Shown here: positions 29,687 to 38,880 of the stretch, in pieces
Position numbering within the stretch: the first letter of the stretch is position 1
Layout: each line of letters opens with the position of its first letter
Assembly: GCA_001443445.1 (NCBI GenBank)
Contig: LDXN01000006.1
Span: 1-64,000, forward strand
DNA: 64,000 bases
Source of the DNA: Candidatus Dadabacteria bacterium CSP1-2
Lineage (GTDB): Bacteria > Desulfobacterota_D > UBA1144 > Nemesobacterales > CSP1-2
Direction of reading: 5' to 3'
Program-made: the position numbers and the translations under genes
Notes under the pieces: generated by a model
What the model saw: the letters and a program-made list of their open reading frames with translations, nothing else
Told to the model about the DNA's origin: nothing
Databases searched by the model: none

Positions 29687-30434
29687 ACCCTGTTTAATAA
29701 AATTACATGCATTTGAAGGACCACTTGATCTTCTTCTTTACCTCATAAAAAAGAACGAGGTTAATATTTATGATATTCCGATAGCAGTCATAACTGAGCA
29801 GTATCTTATGTACCTAGAGGTAATGCGCGAGCTTAACCTCGAGATCGTAGGGGATTATCTTATGATTGCCGCTGAGCTGGGGCTTATAAAATCAAAGATG
29901 CTTCTTCCAAAACCCGAAGTAGAGGAAGAAGAGGGGGATCCAAGGGCTGAACTAGTAAGAAGGCTGCTCGAATATCAAAGATATAAGGAGGCTGCAGGGG
30001 CGCTTCTAGCCTTTGATATATTAGAACGAGATGTATTTACAAGAATCATTCAAGATGAAGATGATTCTGATGAAATAAATCAACCAGTTAGAACAGATTT
30101 GTGGTCATTGATTGAAGCCTTTCGAGCGATTTGGAATCGAAAGGATTTTAGTTCGATCAGTGATATTAAGTTGGAGTTAGAGTTAATAACCCTTGAGCAG
30201 ACGGTATCAGAGTTGATTACAAAGCTTAAAACACATAAAAATGTCTTATTTGAAGCACTTTTTAGTGAAAACCCAACAAGGTTCGAAATTATAATTACAT
30301 TTCTTGCAGTCTTAGAGCTTATAAAATCTGGATTGCTAATAGCATATCAGGATTTCTCCTATTCTCCTATACAAATATTGTATGTAGGAGATAACCCACC
30401 ATATTACTCAAAAGTCGTAGATGAAATAAAATAG
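29673..30434 (+). CDS. scpA: Segregation and condensation protein A
   Basis: A 253-residue kleisin-type subunit that bridges the SMC heads in the condensin complex. The family signature LHAFEGPLDLLLYLIKKNEV lies at the N-terminus, followed by acidic linkers and a C-terminal winged-helix part. A TTG start overlapping the trpS end is the only in-frame choice that keeps the signature, with AGGAGG about 12 bases before it. ScpB follows after 5 bases. The smc gene itself is not in the window. Confidence 0.93.
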   Translation: MVSTEPCLIKLHAFEGPLDLLLYLIKKNEVNIYDIPIAVITEQYLMYLEVMRELNLEIVGDYLMIAAELGLIKSKMLLPKPEVEEEEGDPRAELVRRLLEYQRYKEAAGALLAFDILERDVFTRIIQDEDDSDEINQPVRTDLWSLIEAFRAIWNRKDFSSISDIKLELELITLEQTVSELITKLKTHKNVLFEALFSENPTRFEIIITFLAVLELIKSGLLIAYQDFSYSPIQILYVGDNPPYYSKVVDEIK

Positions 30435-30439
30435 CGACT

Positions 30440-30994
30440 ATGGAAACAAACAATATTAAAAAGGCGATAGAAACTATAATCTTCATCTCGGAACGACCTG
30501 TATCTTCCAAGAGGCTTCTTCAGGTTTTTCAAGATTTAAAAAAGGAAGAAATACAAAAATACCTAGATGAATTAGTAAACGAATGGAATGCTCTTGATCG
30601 TGGGTTCAAATTGCACGAGGTTGCAGATGGTTACCAATTTAGAACAAATCCTGAATATAGTGAAATTATAATACGATTTAAGCAATCAAAGCCATTTCGC
30701 TTAAGTCGAGCTGCATTAGAGGTACTTGCTATAACCGCCTATAGACAGCCTGTTACAAGGATTGAAATAGATGAGATAAGAGGAGTAGACTCTTCTGGCG
30801 TTATAGGATTACTACTTGAAAAACGTCTTACAGAAATAAAGGGTAGAAAAGAAGTAATTGGAAGACCATTCCTTTATGGGACTACTGAGGTATTTCTTGA
30901 GGCATTTGGACTTAAAAGTCTCGCGGATCTTCCAACTCTTAAAGAGCTTGTAGAAATAGAAAAATCACTTGAAGAGTCAGTTAAGGTTTATTAG
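30440..30994 (+). CDS. scpB: Segregation and condensation protein B
   Basis: A 184-residue protein with two winged-helix domains, the partner of ScpA in the SMC complex. Typical stretches are ALEVLAITAYRQPVTRIEID and the EIRGVDSSGVIGLLLEK that follows it, then the GRPFLYGTT loop. Five bases separate it from scpA. Its 3' end overlaps the converging ybeY gene by 18 bases. Confidence 0.95.
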   Translation: METNNIKKAIETIIFISERPVSSKRLLQVFQDLKKEEIQKYLDELVNEWNALDRGFKLHEVADGYQFRTNPEYSEIIIRFKQSKPFRLSRAALEVLAITAYRQPVTRIEIDEIRGVDSSGVIGLLLEKRLTEIKGRKEVIGRPFLYGTTEVFLEAFGLKSLADLPTLKELVEIEKSLEESVKVY

Positions 30995-31405
30995 GTGTAC
31001 TAGTTCCTTTTCTTTTTTTTTCATTTTACTAGCATCATTCTTTTTCTTATGGTCATAACCTAAAATATGAAGGATTCCATGAATGATAAGTTTCATTATC
31101 TCTCTTTGTAGGCTGATTTTATAAAATCGTGCGTGTCTTTTTGCCGTATCAATAGAGATGATTATGTCGCCAAGTGATTGTGTATCTGGACCATCCTGTG
31201 GAAAAGATAGTACATCTGTCGTTCTCTTTATTCCCCGGTAGGTCGAATTAAGTTTTCTCATACCCTTGTCATCTATAAAAGTTATACAGAGGTCTTTATT
31301 ACTAGAAAGTCTTAAATACTTAAGAATCAGTTTAATACGGTTTATTAATTTCCTTTGTTTTTGCTTGCTAAGAAAATCAACATAATCAACTATGTGCGCT
31401 TTCAT
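30977..31405 (-). CDS. ybeY: Endoribonuclease YbeY
   Basis: A 142-residue zinc-dependent RNase that acts in 16S rRNA 3' maturation and ribosome quality control. The metal site HGILHILGYDH is intact, and RGIKRTTDVLSFPQD is the conserved strand-loop before it. Length is standard. It stands apart from phoH, its usual neighbour, and converges on scpB. Confidence 0.93.
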   Translation of the reverse strand: MKAHIVDYVDFLSKQKQRKLINRIKLILKYLRLSSNKDLCITFIDDKGMRKLNSTYRGIKRTTDVLSFPQDGPDTQSLGDIIISIDTAKRHARFYKISLQREIMKLIIHGILHILGYDHKKKNDASKMKKKEKELVHLINLN

Positions 31406-31636
31406 CTTTCCTTTATTTTAAAATATGGAAGTCATGCTATTTTGGCGTCTTTATTATCATGGATTAATAAATAAGCCAACTTATACAGATTAAATAGAAC
31501 TTAGAGATAGTAATCATAATAAACTACAGCTACAATAAAACATAGTTCGTAACTCCATTCATAGAACATAGATCAATTAAGAGCTAAATCTGAGTTCAGG
31601 ATAAAGATTAAAATATATTGTTAGAAGCTTACAATA

Positions 31637-32977
31637 ATGTTTACCAATACAAATAAAATGCCCCTAGTTGCAATTGTTGGAAGGCCAAACGTTGGAAAAT
31701 CAACTCTTTTCAACCGAATAATCGGATGGCAAAAAGCAATTGTAGAAGAAACCCCAGGTGTGACAAGAGATAGAATTTATGCAGTTGCTGAGTGGTCGGG
31801 TGTCACATTTAGAATAGTAGATACGGGTGGATTTGAGCCTGTTTCAGAAGACTTGTATCTATCATTAATAAGAAATCAAGTTCAGAAAGCAGTAGAAGAA
31901 GCTGATTTGATACTTTTTCTTCTCGATGCAAAAACAGGATTGATGCCCCAAGATATCGAAATCTCAAAGCTGCTAAGAAAGGCAAGAAAACCCGTACTAT
32001 ATGTCGTAAATAAAGTTGATCATGAAAAACAAGAAACCAATACAATGGAAATGCATGCCTTGGGAATAGAAACCTTTATCCCTATATCTTCTTTACACGG
32101 AAGGAGAATAAATGAGCTTTTAGACGTGATAGTTGAAAAGTTGCCAGAAGCCAAGTATGAAGCCGAAAGCCAAGATGAAAGCATCATAAAAGTCGCTGTA
32201 ACAGGAAAACCCAATGTTGGGAAATCAACCTTTGTTAACAGAATACTAGGTGAAGAAAGGATGCTTACTTGCCCTATACCTGGCACGACTAGGGATTCAA
32301 TAGATACTTTAATAGAAAGAGATGGCAAAAAGTATATTTTTATTGACACTGCTGGCATAAGAAAAAAGTCAAAAGTAGCTTTGCCGGTAGAAAGATATAG
32401 CATTTTAAGAGCTATAAAGACAATCGAGAGAGCTGATATAGTTCTACTTATGCTGGATGCAAGCGAAGGCCCCACCCATCAAGACGCACGTCTTGCGGAG
32501 CTTATAAATGAGAGGAATAAGGGGTGTGTTATTCTTGTAAACAAATGGGATCTTGTTCCCAAAGAAATCGCACAAAAGAAAGGCATTCAGGATATAATTA
32601 GAAGTAAACTAAAAGCATTAGATTTTGCCCCAGTAATGTTGATATCTGCACTTACTGGGAAACGAGTCATAAAGGTTTTTGATTACATTGATCTAGTTCA
32701 TAAGAATTTCTCTTGTAGAATCTCTACAAAATCACTTAATAAACTACTTGAGAATATACTTAGAACAAACCCTCCTCACCTTTACAAAGGGGCTGAGATC
32801 AAATTCTATTACATCTCTCAGCCATTAACGAAACCTCCTACCTTTGTAATATTTACAAATTCCCTAAAGGGTGTACAAGAAAGTTATAAGAGGTACTTGG
32901 AAAATAGACTTAGAGAGGAATTCGAATTACAAGGAACTGCTATAAAAGTTATTTTTAGAGGTAGGCGAAAGAGCTAA
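31637..32977 (+). CDS. der: Ribosome-assembly GTPase Der
   Basis: A 446-residue tandem GTPase needed for 50S subunit assembly. Two P-loops are visible, GRPNVGKSTLFN near residue 15 and GKPNVGKSTFVN near residue 190, each followed by its own DTGG or DTAG switch and NKxD motif (NKVD, NKWD). A KH-like C-terminal domain follows. The likely start is 31637; an in-frame ATG seven codons later is an alternative, and neither has an obvious ribosome-binding site. Confidence 0.96.
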   Translation: MFTNTNKMPLVAIVGRPNVGKSTLFNRIIGWQKAIVEETPGVTRDRIYAVAEWSGVTFRIVDTGGFEPVSEDLYLSLIRNQVQKAVEEADLILFLLDAKTGLMPQDIEISKLLRKARKPVLYVVNKVDHEKQETNTMEMHALGIETFIPISSLHGRRINELLDVIVEKLPEAKYEAESQDESIIKVAVTGKPNVGKSTFVNRILGEERMLTCPIPGTTRDSIDTLIERDGKKYIFIDTAGIRKKSKVALPVERYSILRAIKTIERADIVLLMLDASEGPTHQDARLAELINERNKGCVILVNKWDLVPKEIAQKKGIQDIIRSKLKALDFAPVMLISALTGKRVIKVFDYIDLVHKNFSCRISTKSLNKLLENILRTNPPHLYKGAEIKFYYISQPLTKPPTFVIFTNSLKGVQESYKRYLENRLREEFELQGTAIKVIFRGRRKS

Positions 32978-32995
32978 GACCTTTATTAATTAGTT

Positions 32996-34276
32996 CTATT
33001 TTAACTCCATTATTATATTTTCAATATCGTTTGTCCTTGTTTTCGCGGAGTAAAGTCTTTTCGCCCTCTCCCTGCCGGCAACTCCCATTGAGTGTCTAAG
33101 TGATTTATCGAGTATTAGTTTAAGAATAGATTCACCCATTTGGTGAGTGTTACCGGATTCACTCAGTATTCCTGTTACTCCTTGTTCCACAGCTTCAGCA
33201 ATCCCCCCTACCCTAAAACCTATAACAGGAAGTGAGAATGCCATCGCCTCTATAACAACCCTAGGAAATGGGTCTTCGTAGCTCGAAGGTATAACAAATA
33301 TGTCAAAATCCTTGAGATAAGACTTAACGTCTCTTTGGTATCCAGTGAAGATAAAAATATCTTCGAGTTTATACTCTTTTATTAATACCTTTAAATTTTG
33401 CAGATGATTATCTTGAAAAAAATGTGGTGTGTCCCCAACAATCACAAACCTTATTTTATTGATCTCTCCTTCTCCAAGTTCCTTACAGACAGTCAAGGCG
33501 GCCTCTATTAGGTTCTTATAACCCTTTCTAGGAACAATTCTCCCGGTACTGCCTATAACAATTACACCTTCAGGAATGTCATGCTTAAGTCGTAATACGC
33601 TAGATGTTTTGTCAGGATTAAATTCCTCAATATCAACTCCATTGTAAATTACCGATATTTTATTTCGCATAAAACGAAACTGCTTCGTTGTTGCCTTTGA
33701 AACACAGATAATCCTTTTTACAGCAGGTAACAATGAGAGAACATTCATAGTAAATCTAAGTGGTTTTGTCTGCTGGATATTTCTCACATGCCAAATGACA
33801 GGACGGAAGTTTAGAGATCCTATTAAAGCCCCGACTATCTTTGCAAGAGTACCGTTACAGTAAATTACATCTATATTCCATTTCTTTAATAGAAAAGGAG
33901 ACTTAAGAATAAGCAAAAGGATATCAAACACATTCAATGATATTGATATAATCTGAACAGTCATTGAAATTACGTGACGCGGGGTGTTATTTGGTTTTGG
34001 AGATGAGGCTTGACCCTCTAACCATGATGCTTGACTAAGCCAGTTTGCGTTGAACCTAGGTCTAAGTATGTTTTCAGGAAACCTTTTCTCAACGATAATT
34101 CTATCTCCTAAACCTTCTTTTTTAACTAGCTCAGTGAAAACGTCCTCTCTCGGAACAAGAACAAAAGGTGTGATTTTAGCCTTATCAATATACTTCAGGA
34201 TATAAAAAAGGCTTCTTCCTGGCCCTCCGTCCCTGACTGAATGGTTTATAAAAAGGGTTCTAAGTGGAGTTGTCAT
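32996..34276 (-). CDS. GT4-family glycosyltransferase
   Basis: A 426-residue GT-B enzyme that uses an activated sugar, probably for a surface polysaccharide or glycolipid. The N-terminal domain opens with INHSVRDGGPGRSLFYI. The C-terminal domain has GSTGRIVPRKGYKNLIEAA and the EX7E-type EDPFPRVVIEAMAFSLPVIG. A stretch near residues 78-110 (with SQASWLEGQASS) is unlike neighbouring sequence and looks like an insertion. The acceptor and sugar cannot be told, and no polysaccharide cluster surrounds it. Confidence 0.88.
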   Translation of the reverse strand: MTTPLRTLFINHSVRDGGPGRSLFYILKYIDKAKITPFVLVPREDVFTELVKKEGLGDRIIVEKRFPENILRPRFNANWLSQASWLEGQASSPKPNNTPRHVISMTVQIISISLNVFDILLLILKSPFLLKKWNIDVIYCNGTLAKIVGALIGSLNFRPVIWHVRNIQQTKPLRFTMNVLSLLPAVKRIICVSKATTKQFRFMRNKISVIYNGVDIEEFNPDKTSSVLRLKHDIPEGVIVIGSTGRIVPRKGYKNLIEAALTVCKELGEGEINKIRFVIVGDTPHFFQDNHLQNLKVLIKEYKLEDIFIFTGYQRDVKSYLKDFDIFVIPSSYEDPFPRVVIEAMAFSLPVIGFRVGGIAEAVEQGVTGILSESGNTHQMGESILKLILDKSLRHSMGVAGRERAKRLYSAKTRTNDIENIIMELK

Positions 34277-34520
34277 TACGAGTCCTCATAATGGAAATTA
34301 TTAAAAAAGAATTGCAGATTCGTATTTCTAAACCTATGTTTGATTCCGTAATCACAAGCCTTAAATCTGAACCTGGGAATGAGTTCGTATTTATTGATAT
34401 GGGATGATCTATAGTTAACCACAACTAGCAATTTACCATGAGATTAAAAGTTAATGAAAATTTAATTTATCGGGGTATACTGTTACAAACCTTAGATGTT
34501 CAAAAACGCGGGAGGTAAAA

Positions 34521-35198
34521 ATGGGAATTAAAAATATTATAGCCATATCAATTTTTATCATCTGCATAATAACTATTTCCTTACTTTCATCGGGGGGATG
34601 TGACCTGGATTTTGGTGGTGGTGGGGATGGTGACGGAGGTAATTTAGTATCAATTGTTCAGGGAACTATTATCAGCACTCCAAATAGTGGGATAACTGTA
34701 GTGCTAATAAATAATAATAATGGAACTGTTTTTGAATCAAATCCAACAGATAATAGTGGAAATTTTTTTATCACAGGAGATTTTAATGGCTGTTTAACAC
34801 TAAGACTTGAGTTTCAAGATAGTAGTGAAAACGTTTTAGCTTTTACCAATGTTACTGTTTTTCCCAAAACAAATGTTGATTTAGGAAATATAATGCTAGA
34901 AAATGGAAACGTTATCCTTGACGATCCGAATAATATAAGTGTAAATTTCGATGGGAATATTGATTTTACAGATTCTCCAGAGACTTGCGATGGGGGTGTA
35001 GGTGATAGCGAAGGGACTATAGTAGTAACAAGAGCTAATACGGATATTACAGTTCAAATTGTTCCGACCACGAATATAGAAGATACAAATAATAACCCTA
35101 TTGGGTGTGATAGTTTAATTGCTGATGCAGAGGTTGAGGTGACTGGAACACTTCAAGTACATGATACAGTGTTAGCTGATATAATTACACTCAAGTAG
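34521..35198 (+). CDS. Exported, glycine/asparagine-rich protein
   Basis: A 225-residue protein with a hydrophobic leader (about 5-24) ending in SSGGC, an imperfect lipobox, so it is exported and possibly lipidated. A glycine-aspartate run follows. The first half (GTIISTPNSGITVVL onward) resembles a carboxypeptidase-regulatory-like beta sandwich, and the last 35 residues (ADAEVEVTGTLQVHDTVLA) resemble a DUF5666-type strand pair. GGGAGGT gives a strong start. The function is unknown; a surface or periplasmic adhesion-like role is a guess. Confidence 0.75.
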   Translation: MGIKNIIAISIFIICIITISLLSSGGCDLDFGGGGDGDGGNLVSIVQGTIISTPNSGITVVLINNNNGTVFESNPTDNSGNFFITGDFNGCLTLRLEFQDSSENVLAFTNVTVFPKTNVDLGNIMLENGNVILDDPNNISVNFDGNIDFTDSPETCDGGVGDSEGTIVVTRANTDITVQIVPTTNIEDTNNNPIGCDSLIADAEVEVTGTLQVHDTVLADIITLK

Positions 35199-35365
35199 TA
35201 ATGCTCAGTGATTGAGAAATAAGTGAGTTTATAAATCTAATTAATGCTTTATCTTGAGTATAAGGGATATTTAGAAGCAGGTATAGGTACAAGGCATGTG
35301 AAGAGTTATTAGATTTACTTGATAGGGTTCTATTTCATTTCAAATTAATTATGTAATGAGGATTT

Positions 35366-35959
35366 CTACTCCGTAACTTTTTCCTTCCCTCTGTTGCTTC
35401 TTTTAGGTTTATCCATTGATTTAACCTTCTCTTCAAGCTCTTTAACCTTTTCCATAAGGAGTTCTAATTCTGGAGATGGAGGGGTGTGAGAAGATTCTTT
35501 AGATCCCCCGTCTTTCTCAATATTATTTGGTTTTTCAGAATGTCCTGAAAGGGTTTCAAAGGGGTTCCCTATTACAGGATATCTAATCCCGGGGGGGCCC
35601 CACCCTGTTTCCTGCCACAACTGAAGATTCTTTTTCATTCCCTCCTGAATAGAAAGGTAAGGCTGGAACATTATTGTGAAATAATTTTCAAAAAAATCTC
35701 GAGCCATTCTATTACCATATTTGATAAGCATGTGTAGAAAGGATGTAGGTAGTATATCTTCTTTATTCTTTTCGCTCTCTAAAACAACCTGCATTAGTAC
35801 AATTTTAGTAATATCCTCGTCTGTCTGAGAATCTAAGACCTTAATCTCACTCCCATCTTTAATAAGGTTAGATATTTCATCAAGTGTGACATATTTCTTA
35901 TGTGTGGTATCATATAACCTTCTGTTGCTATACTTTTTTATAATTATTTGGTCAGGCAA
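35366..35959 (-). CDS. phaR: PhaR-type polyhydroxyalkanoate synthesis regulator
   Basis: A 197-residue DNA-binding repressor of the PhaR family. The N-terminal domain begins IIIKKYSNRRLYDTTHKKYV, the hallmark of this family, which senses PHA granules and represses phasin genes. The C-terminal part is a proline-rich linker and a coiled coil (about 165-190). Translation starts at TTG with AAGGAG before it. No PHA synthase, thiolase or phasin is in the window, so a link to PHA storage is inferred from the family only. Confidence 0.9.
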   Translation of the reverse strand: MPDQIIIKKYSNRRLYDTTHKKYVTLDEISNLIKDGSEIKVLDSQTDEDITKIVLMQVVLESEKNKEDILPTSFLHMLIKYGNRMARDFFENYFTIMFQPYLSIQEGMKKNLQLWQETGWGPPGIRYPVIGNPFETLSGHSEKPNNIEKDGGSKESSHTPPSPELELLMEKVKELEEKVKSMDKPKRSNRGKEKVTE

Positions 35960-35985
35960 ATTTATCTCCTTAATTTTTCTAATAT

Positions 35986-36014
35986 ATTATTTGATGAAAA
36001 AACCATTTAGTCAA
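35986..36014 (-). promoter_or_regulatory. Sigma-70-type promoter for the phaR gene
   Basis: On the minus strand, TTGACT (36009-36014) is followed after 17 bases by AATAAT (35986-35991). Each box has one mismatch to consensus. The leader would be short, about 20-25 bases, and contains the AAGGAG site. Confidence 0.6.
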
Positions 36015-36179
36015 GGAATAATACCGGTGTATACTTGACAACTTACTGTAAAATAAGGAAAATCTATAATTCTTTATTAGGAAATTCGATTAACGTATTA
36101 TAGGAGATTTAGATGTCTTCTAAGCCATATAATCTGGTTTGATGGAAAGCTTGTTCCGTGGAATGAAGCTAAGGTCCAT

Positions 36180-37031
36180 GTGCTTACGCATACACTTCAT
36201 TACGGGCTAGGAGTATTTGAAGGTGTCAGAGCCTATGAATGTCATGACGGCCGTGCTGCGGCATTTAGGCTGACAGATCATATTAATAGGCTTTATTCCT
36301 CAGCCAGAATTGCCCAAATAAACATACCCTTCTCAAAAGAGGAAATGAGAAAGGCTATCTTTGATCTTCTTATCGTAAATAGGTTTAAGGAGGCATATAT
36401 CAGACCTATCGCCTTTATAGGGGATGGTGCAATGGGTGTTCATCCAAGAAATAATCCTATTCGAGTGGCAATCGCCGCATATCCATGGGGTGCATATCTC
36501 GGTGATGAAGCCGTGACAAAAGGGATAAGGGCAAAAATTGCTTCCTATACGAGGATGCATGTAAATACTTTTATGACTAAAGCAAAAATTTCAGGTAACT
36601 ATGTAAACTCCGTAATGGCAAAGCTTGAGGTTACCTCTCTTGGATTTGATGAAGCTATTATGCTTGACACTGAAGGATATGTCTCTGAAGGCAGTGGAGA
36701 AAACATTTTTATAGTTAGGAATGGAACATTGAAAACCCCATCTCTTACATCAATCCTAGAAGGTATTACAAGAAACAGTACAATGGAGATTGCACTCGAC
36801 GAGGGACTTCAGGTTGTAACAGAACGTTTTACTAGAGATGAACTTTACATTGCTGATGAAGCCTTTCTCACCGGGACTGCAGCAGAAATCACTCCTATTC
36901 GGGAGGTAGATGGAAGAACAATTGGTGACGGAGTACCTGGACCTGTGACAAGAAGGCTTCAAGAAAGGTTCTTCGATGTAGTAAGAGGGAAGGATGAAAA
37001 ATTCATAAATTGGCTTGACTTTGTTCCCTAG
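36180..37031 (+). CDS. ilvE: Branched-chain amino acid aminotransferase, start frameshifted
   Basis: A class IV PLP transaminase that interconverts branched-chain amino acids and their keto acids. [37 protein letters not shown] with the PLP lysine, and [10 protein letters not shown] are present. The GTG at 36180 is the first in-frame start, but family homology extends upstream to 36132 in the same frame ([17 protein letters not shown]). The real start appears to be an ATG at 36113, with GGAG six bases before it. That ATG is out of frame and hits a stop at 36140, so a one-base insertion or two-base deletion near 36127-36133 separates them. The body is complete; the gene may be functional if this is an assembly error. 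Confidence 0.9.
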   Translation: MLTHTLHYGLGVFEGVRAYECHDGRAAAFRLTDHINRLYSSARIAQINIPFSKEEMRKAIFDLLIVNRFKEAYIRPIAFIGDGAMGVHPRNNPIRVAIAAYPWGAYLGDEAVTKGIRAKIASYTRMHVNTFMTKAKISGNYVNSVMAKLEVTSLGFDEAIMLDTEGYVSEGSGENIFIVRNGTLKTPSLTSILEGITRNSTMEIALDEGLQVVTERFTRDELYIADEAFLTGTAAEITPIREVDGRTIGDGVPGPVTRRLQERFFDVVRGKDEKFINWLDFVP

Positions 37032-37112
37032 TTATTTTACCTAGTAAAACCTTATACAAGATACAAGATTGCAAACATATTTTTGATGTAATATGGGATT
37101 ATATTGAATACA

Positions 37113-38759
37113 CTAGTTAATATCAATCCAAAAAGGCATTAAAGTAAGAATTGCCTCATTCTTTAAGGATTTTATATTTTCTATAAGATAATCAAGTTTT
37201 CCACCAAATATTATGTTCCTATCTCGAAGGTAAAATTGAATTCCTTTCGGTTTTGAAAAAAACTTAATAAAAGGAGATATATCATCAGGAATCCCTGCTT
37301 CTTTTTTAGCAATTTGTATTGATTCTTTTATCCCGCCTAACTCATCAATCAGCCCGTTGTCTTTTGCCTGTCTTCCTGTCCATACCCTACCCCTCGCCAA
37401 CCCCTCTGCGGCTTTGAAATCCATTCCCCTTGCCATAGCTACCTTCTTTACAAAATCCTCATAAAATGATTTCATGATTTGATTAAGTTTTTCTTCTTCA
37501 TCCTCGGTGAACCCTCTATAACTAGAAAACATCAATGCTCTAGTACCACGCTTTACCGCTTCTTTAGTCACGCCTAATTTCGCTAAGAAATCCTTTATAA
37601 TAAATTTCCCCGATATAATCCCTATTGAACCAGTAAGGGTCAATGGCTCAGCAACAATCTTTCTTGCTCCAATCGCTATTAGATAACCACCGGAAGCCGC
37701 TACATCAGACATTGAAACGATTACCGGCTTCTTTTCCGATATTATCTTTAACTGGTTTGAAATTATATCTGATGCAATGCCCGACCCACCTGGGCTAGAT
37801 ATTCTTAAAACTATAGCTTTTATGTTTTTATCACCTTCTACTTTTCTAAGCACCTTTAATAATGTTTGAGAGCCTAATGTTTTTGTCCCTCCGCTTCCTT
37901 TACTCTCGCCAAGCGTTACCATGCCAGAATCTGAGATTAGAGCAATTATCCCAGCATCTCTTTTAATTTTCTCCTTGATAAAGCGAAATATTTCTTTGAC
38001 ATTTATAAATCTGATGAAGCTCTTGGCTTGGATTTTCTTTAGCTGATAACCAAGTGTTTCGTTGATTTTTTTTTCAAAATCGGATTCATAACCAAGCCCG
38101 TCAACTAACCCAAATTTGAGAGCCTCTTCTGGAGTAAATGGACCTGAATCTATCAAACACTTAGTTTTTTCTTCGTCAATCCCCCTCGCTTGAGAAATGC
38201 GCTTTACAAACTGGATATACAAATCATCCATAATCGAATCTATCATATTTCTATGAGGCTCAGACATGGACTTTCTTGTAAACGTCTCAGCAGCACTTTT
38301 ATATTCACCGAGCCCCTTGATTTGAGCCTCTATCCCTATTTTATCCAAAGCATCTTTTAAAAAAGTTACCTCAGCTTTAAGTCCAATAAGATTTAACAAT
38401 GACCAAGGAGGAATAAATACTATATCCCCAGCTGAGCCTATCATATACTCAATGTTTCCTGGGTTTTCGAGGTAAACGAAAACCTTTTTTCCTTTTTCTC
38501 TGAGCTCTAAAATACCCCTTCTTATCGCCTCTCCTCTTGCAAGACCGATATTAAGCTCTCTAATTTTTAGTAGAATCCCTTTAATAGACGGAGCAGACGA
38601 TGCATGTAAAAAAATCTTTTCCAAATCCCAAAGTGTCAGTTTTCTCCTAATTGGAAAAAAGGGTATAACAAACCTCTCCTCTTCTTCTGAGATTTCGCCG
38701 TGGAGTTCAATCTCAAGAAAATTGTATCGTCGAATAGGGTCAATGATTTTTAGTGGCAT
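37113..38759 (-). CDS. sppA: Signal peptide peptidase SppA, 67-kDa type
   Basis: A 548-residue serine-lysine protease with the tandem domain layout of E. coli SppA. The catalytic Lys lies in GEYKSAAE (about residue 153) in the first half and the catalytic Ser in SDVAASGGYLIAIGA (about residue 358) in the second half. GSIGIISGKF is also typical. No clear membrane anchor exists at the N-terminus, so the enzyme may be cytosolic or peripheral, unlike the anchored E. coli protein. pepA lies just upstream on the same strand. Confidence 0.9.
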   Translation of the reverse strand: MPLKIIDPIRRYNFLEIELHGEISEEEERFVIPFFPIRRKLTLWDLEKIFLHASSAPSIKGILLKIRELNIGLARGEAIRRGILELREKGKKVFVYLENPGNIEYMIGSAGDIVFIPPWSLLNLIGLKAEVTFLKDALDKIGIEAQIKGLGEYKSAAETFTRKSMSEPHRNMIDSIMDDLYIQFVKRISQARGIDEEKTKCLIDSGPFTPEEALKFGLVDGLGYESDFEKKINETLGYQLKKIQAKSFIRFINVKEIFRFIKEKIKRDAGIIALISDSGMVTLGESKGSGGTKTLGSQTLLKVLRKVEGDKNIKAIVLRISSPGGSGIASDIISNQLKIISEKKPVIVSMSDVAASGGYLIAIGARKIVAEPLTLTGSIGIISGKFIIKDFLAKLGVTKEAVKRGTRALMFSSYRGFTEDEEEKLNQIMKSFYEDFVKKVAMARGMDFKAAEGLARGRVWTGRQAKDNGLIDELGGIKESIQIAKKEAGIPDDISPFIKFFSKPKGIQFYLRDRNIIFGGKLDYLIENIKSLKNEAILTLMPFWIDIN

Positions 38760-38774
38760 TGTATAATCTATTCC

Positions 38775-38880
38775 GTGGTTCGTGTTTCGGTTATCGTGTA
38801 TCTTACATCGTGTATCGAAACGTTCGACTGAGCTTACTGCGAAGTCACGAAGTCACGAACCACGATTCACGATTCACGAA
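38775..38880. repeat. CACGA-rich inverted and tandem repeat
   Basis: GTGGTTCGTG (38775-38784) pairs with CACGAACCAC (38854-38863). Direct copies of CACGATT and TCACGAA fill the right side (38842-38880), and ATCGTGTAT occurs twice in the middle. The right end runs into the pepA stop region. It is related in sequence to the tandem repeat before acpS. Confidence 0.65.

Noticed and set aside
36035-36070. Promoter for ilvE (TTGACA and TATAAT)
   Set aside because: The TTGACA at 36035 and TATAAT at 36065 are 24 bases apart, too far for a standard promoter.
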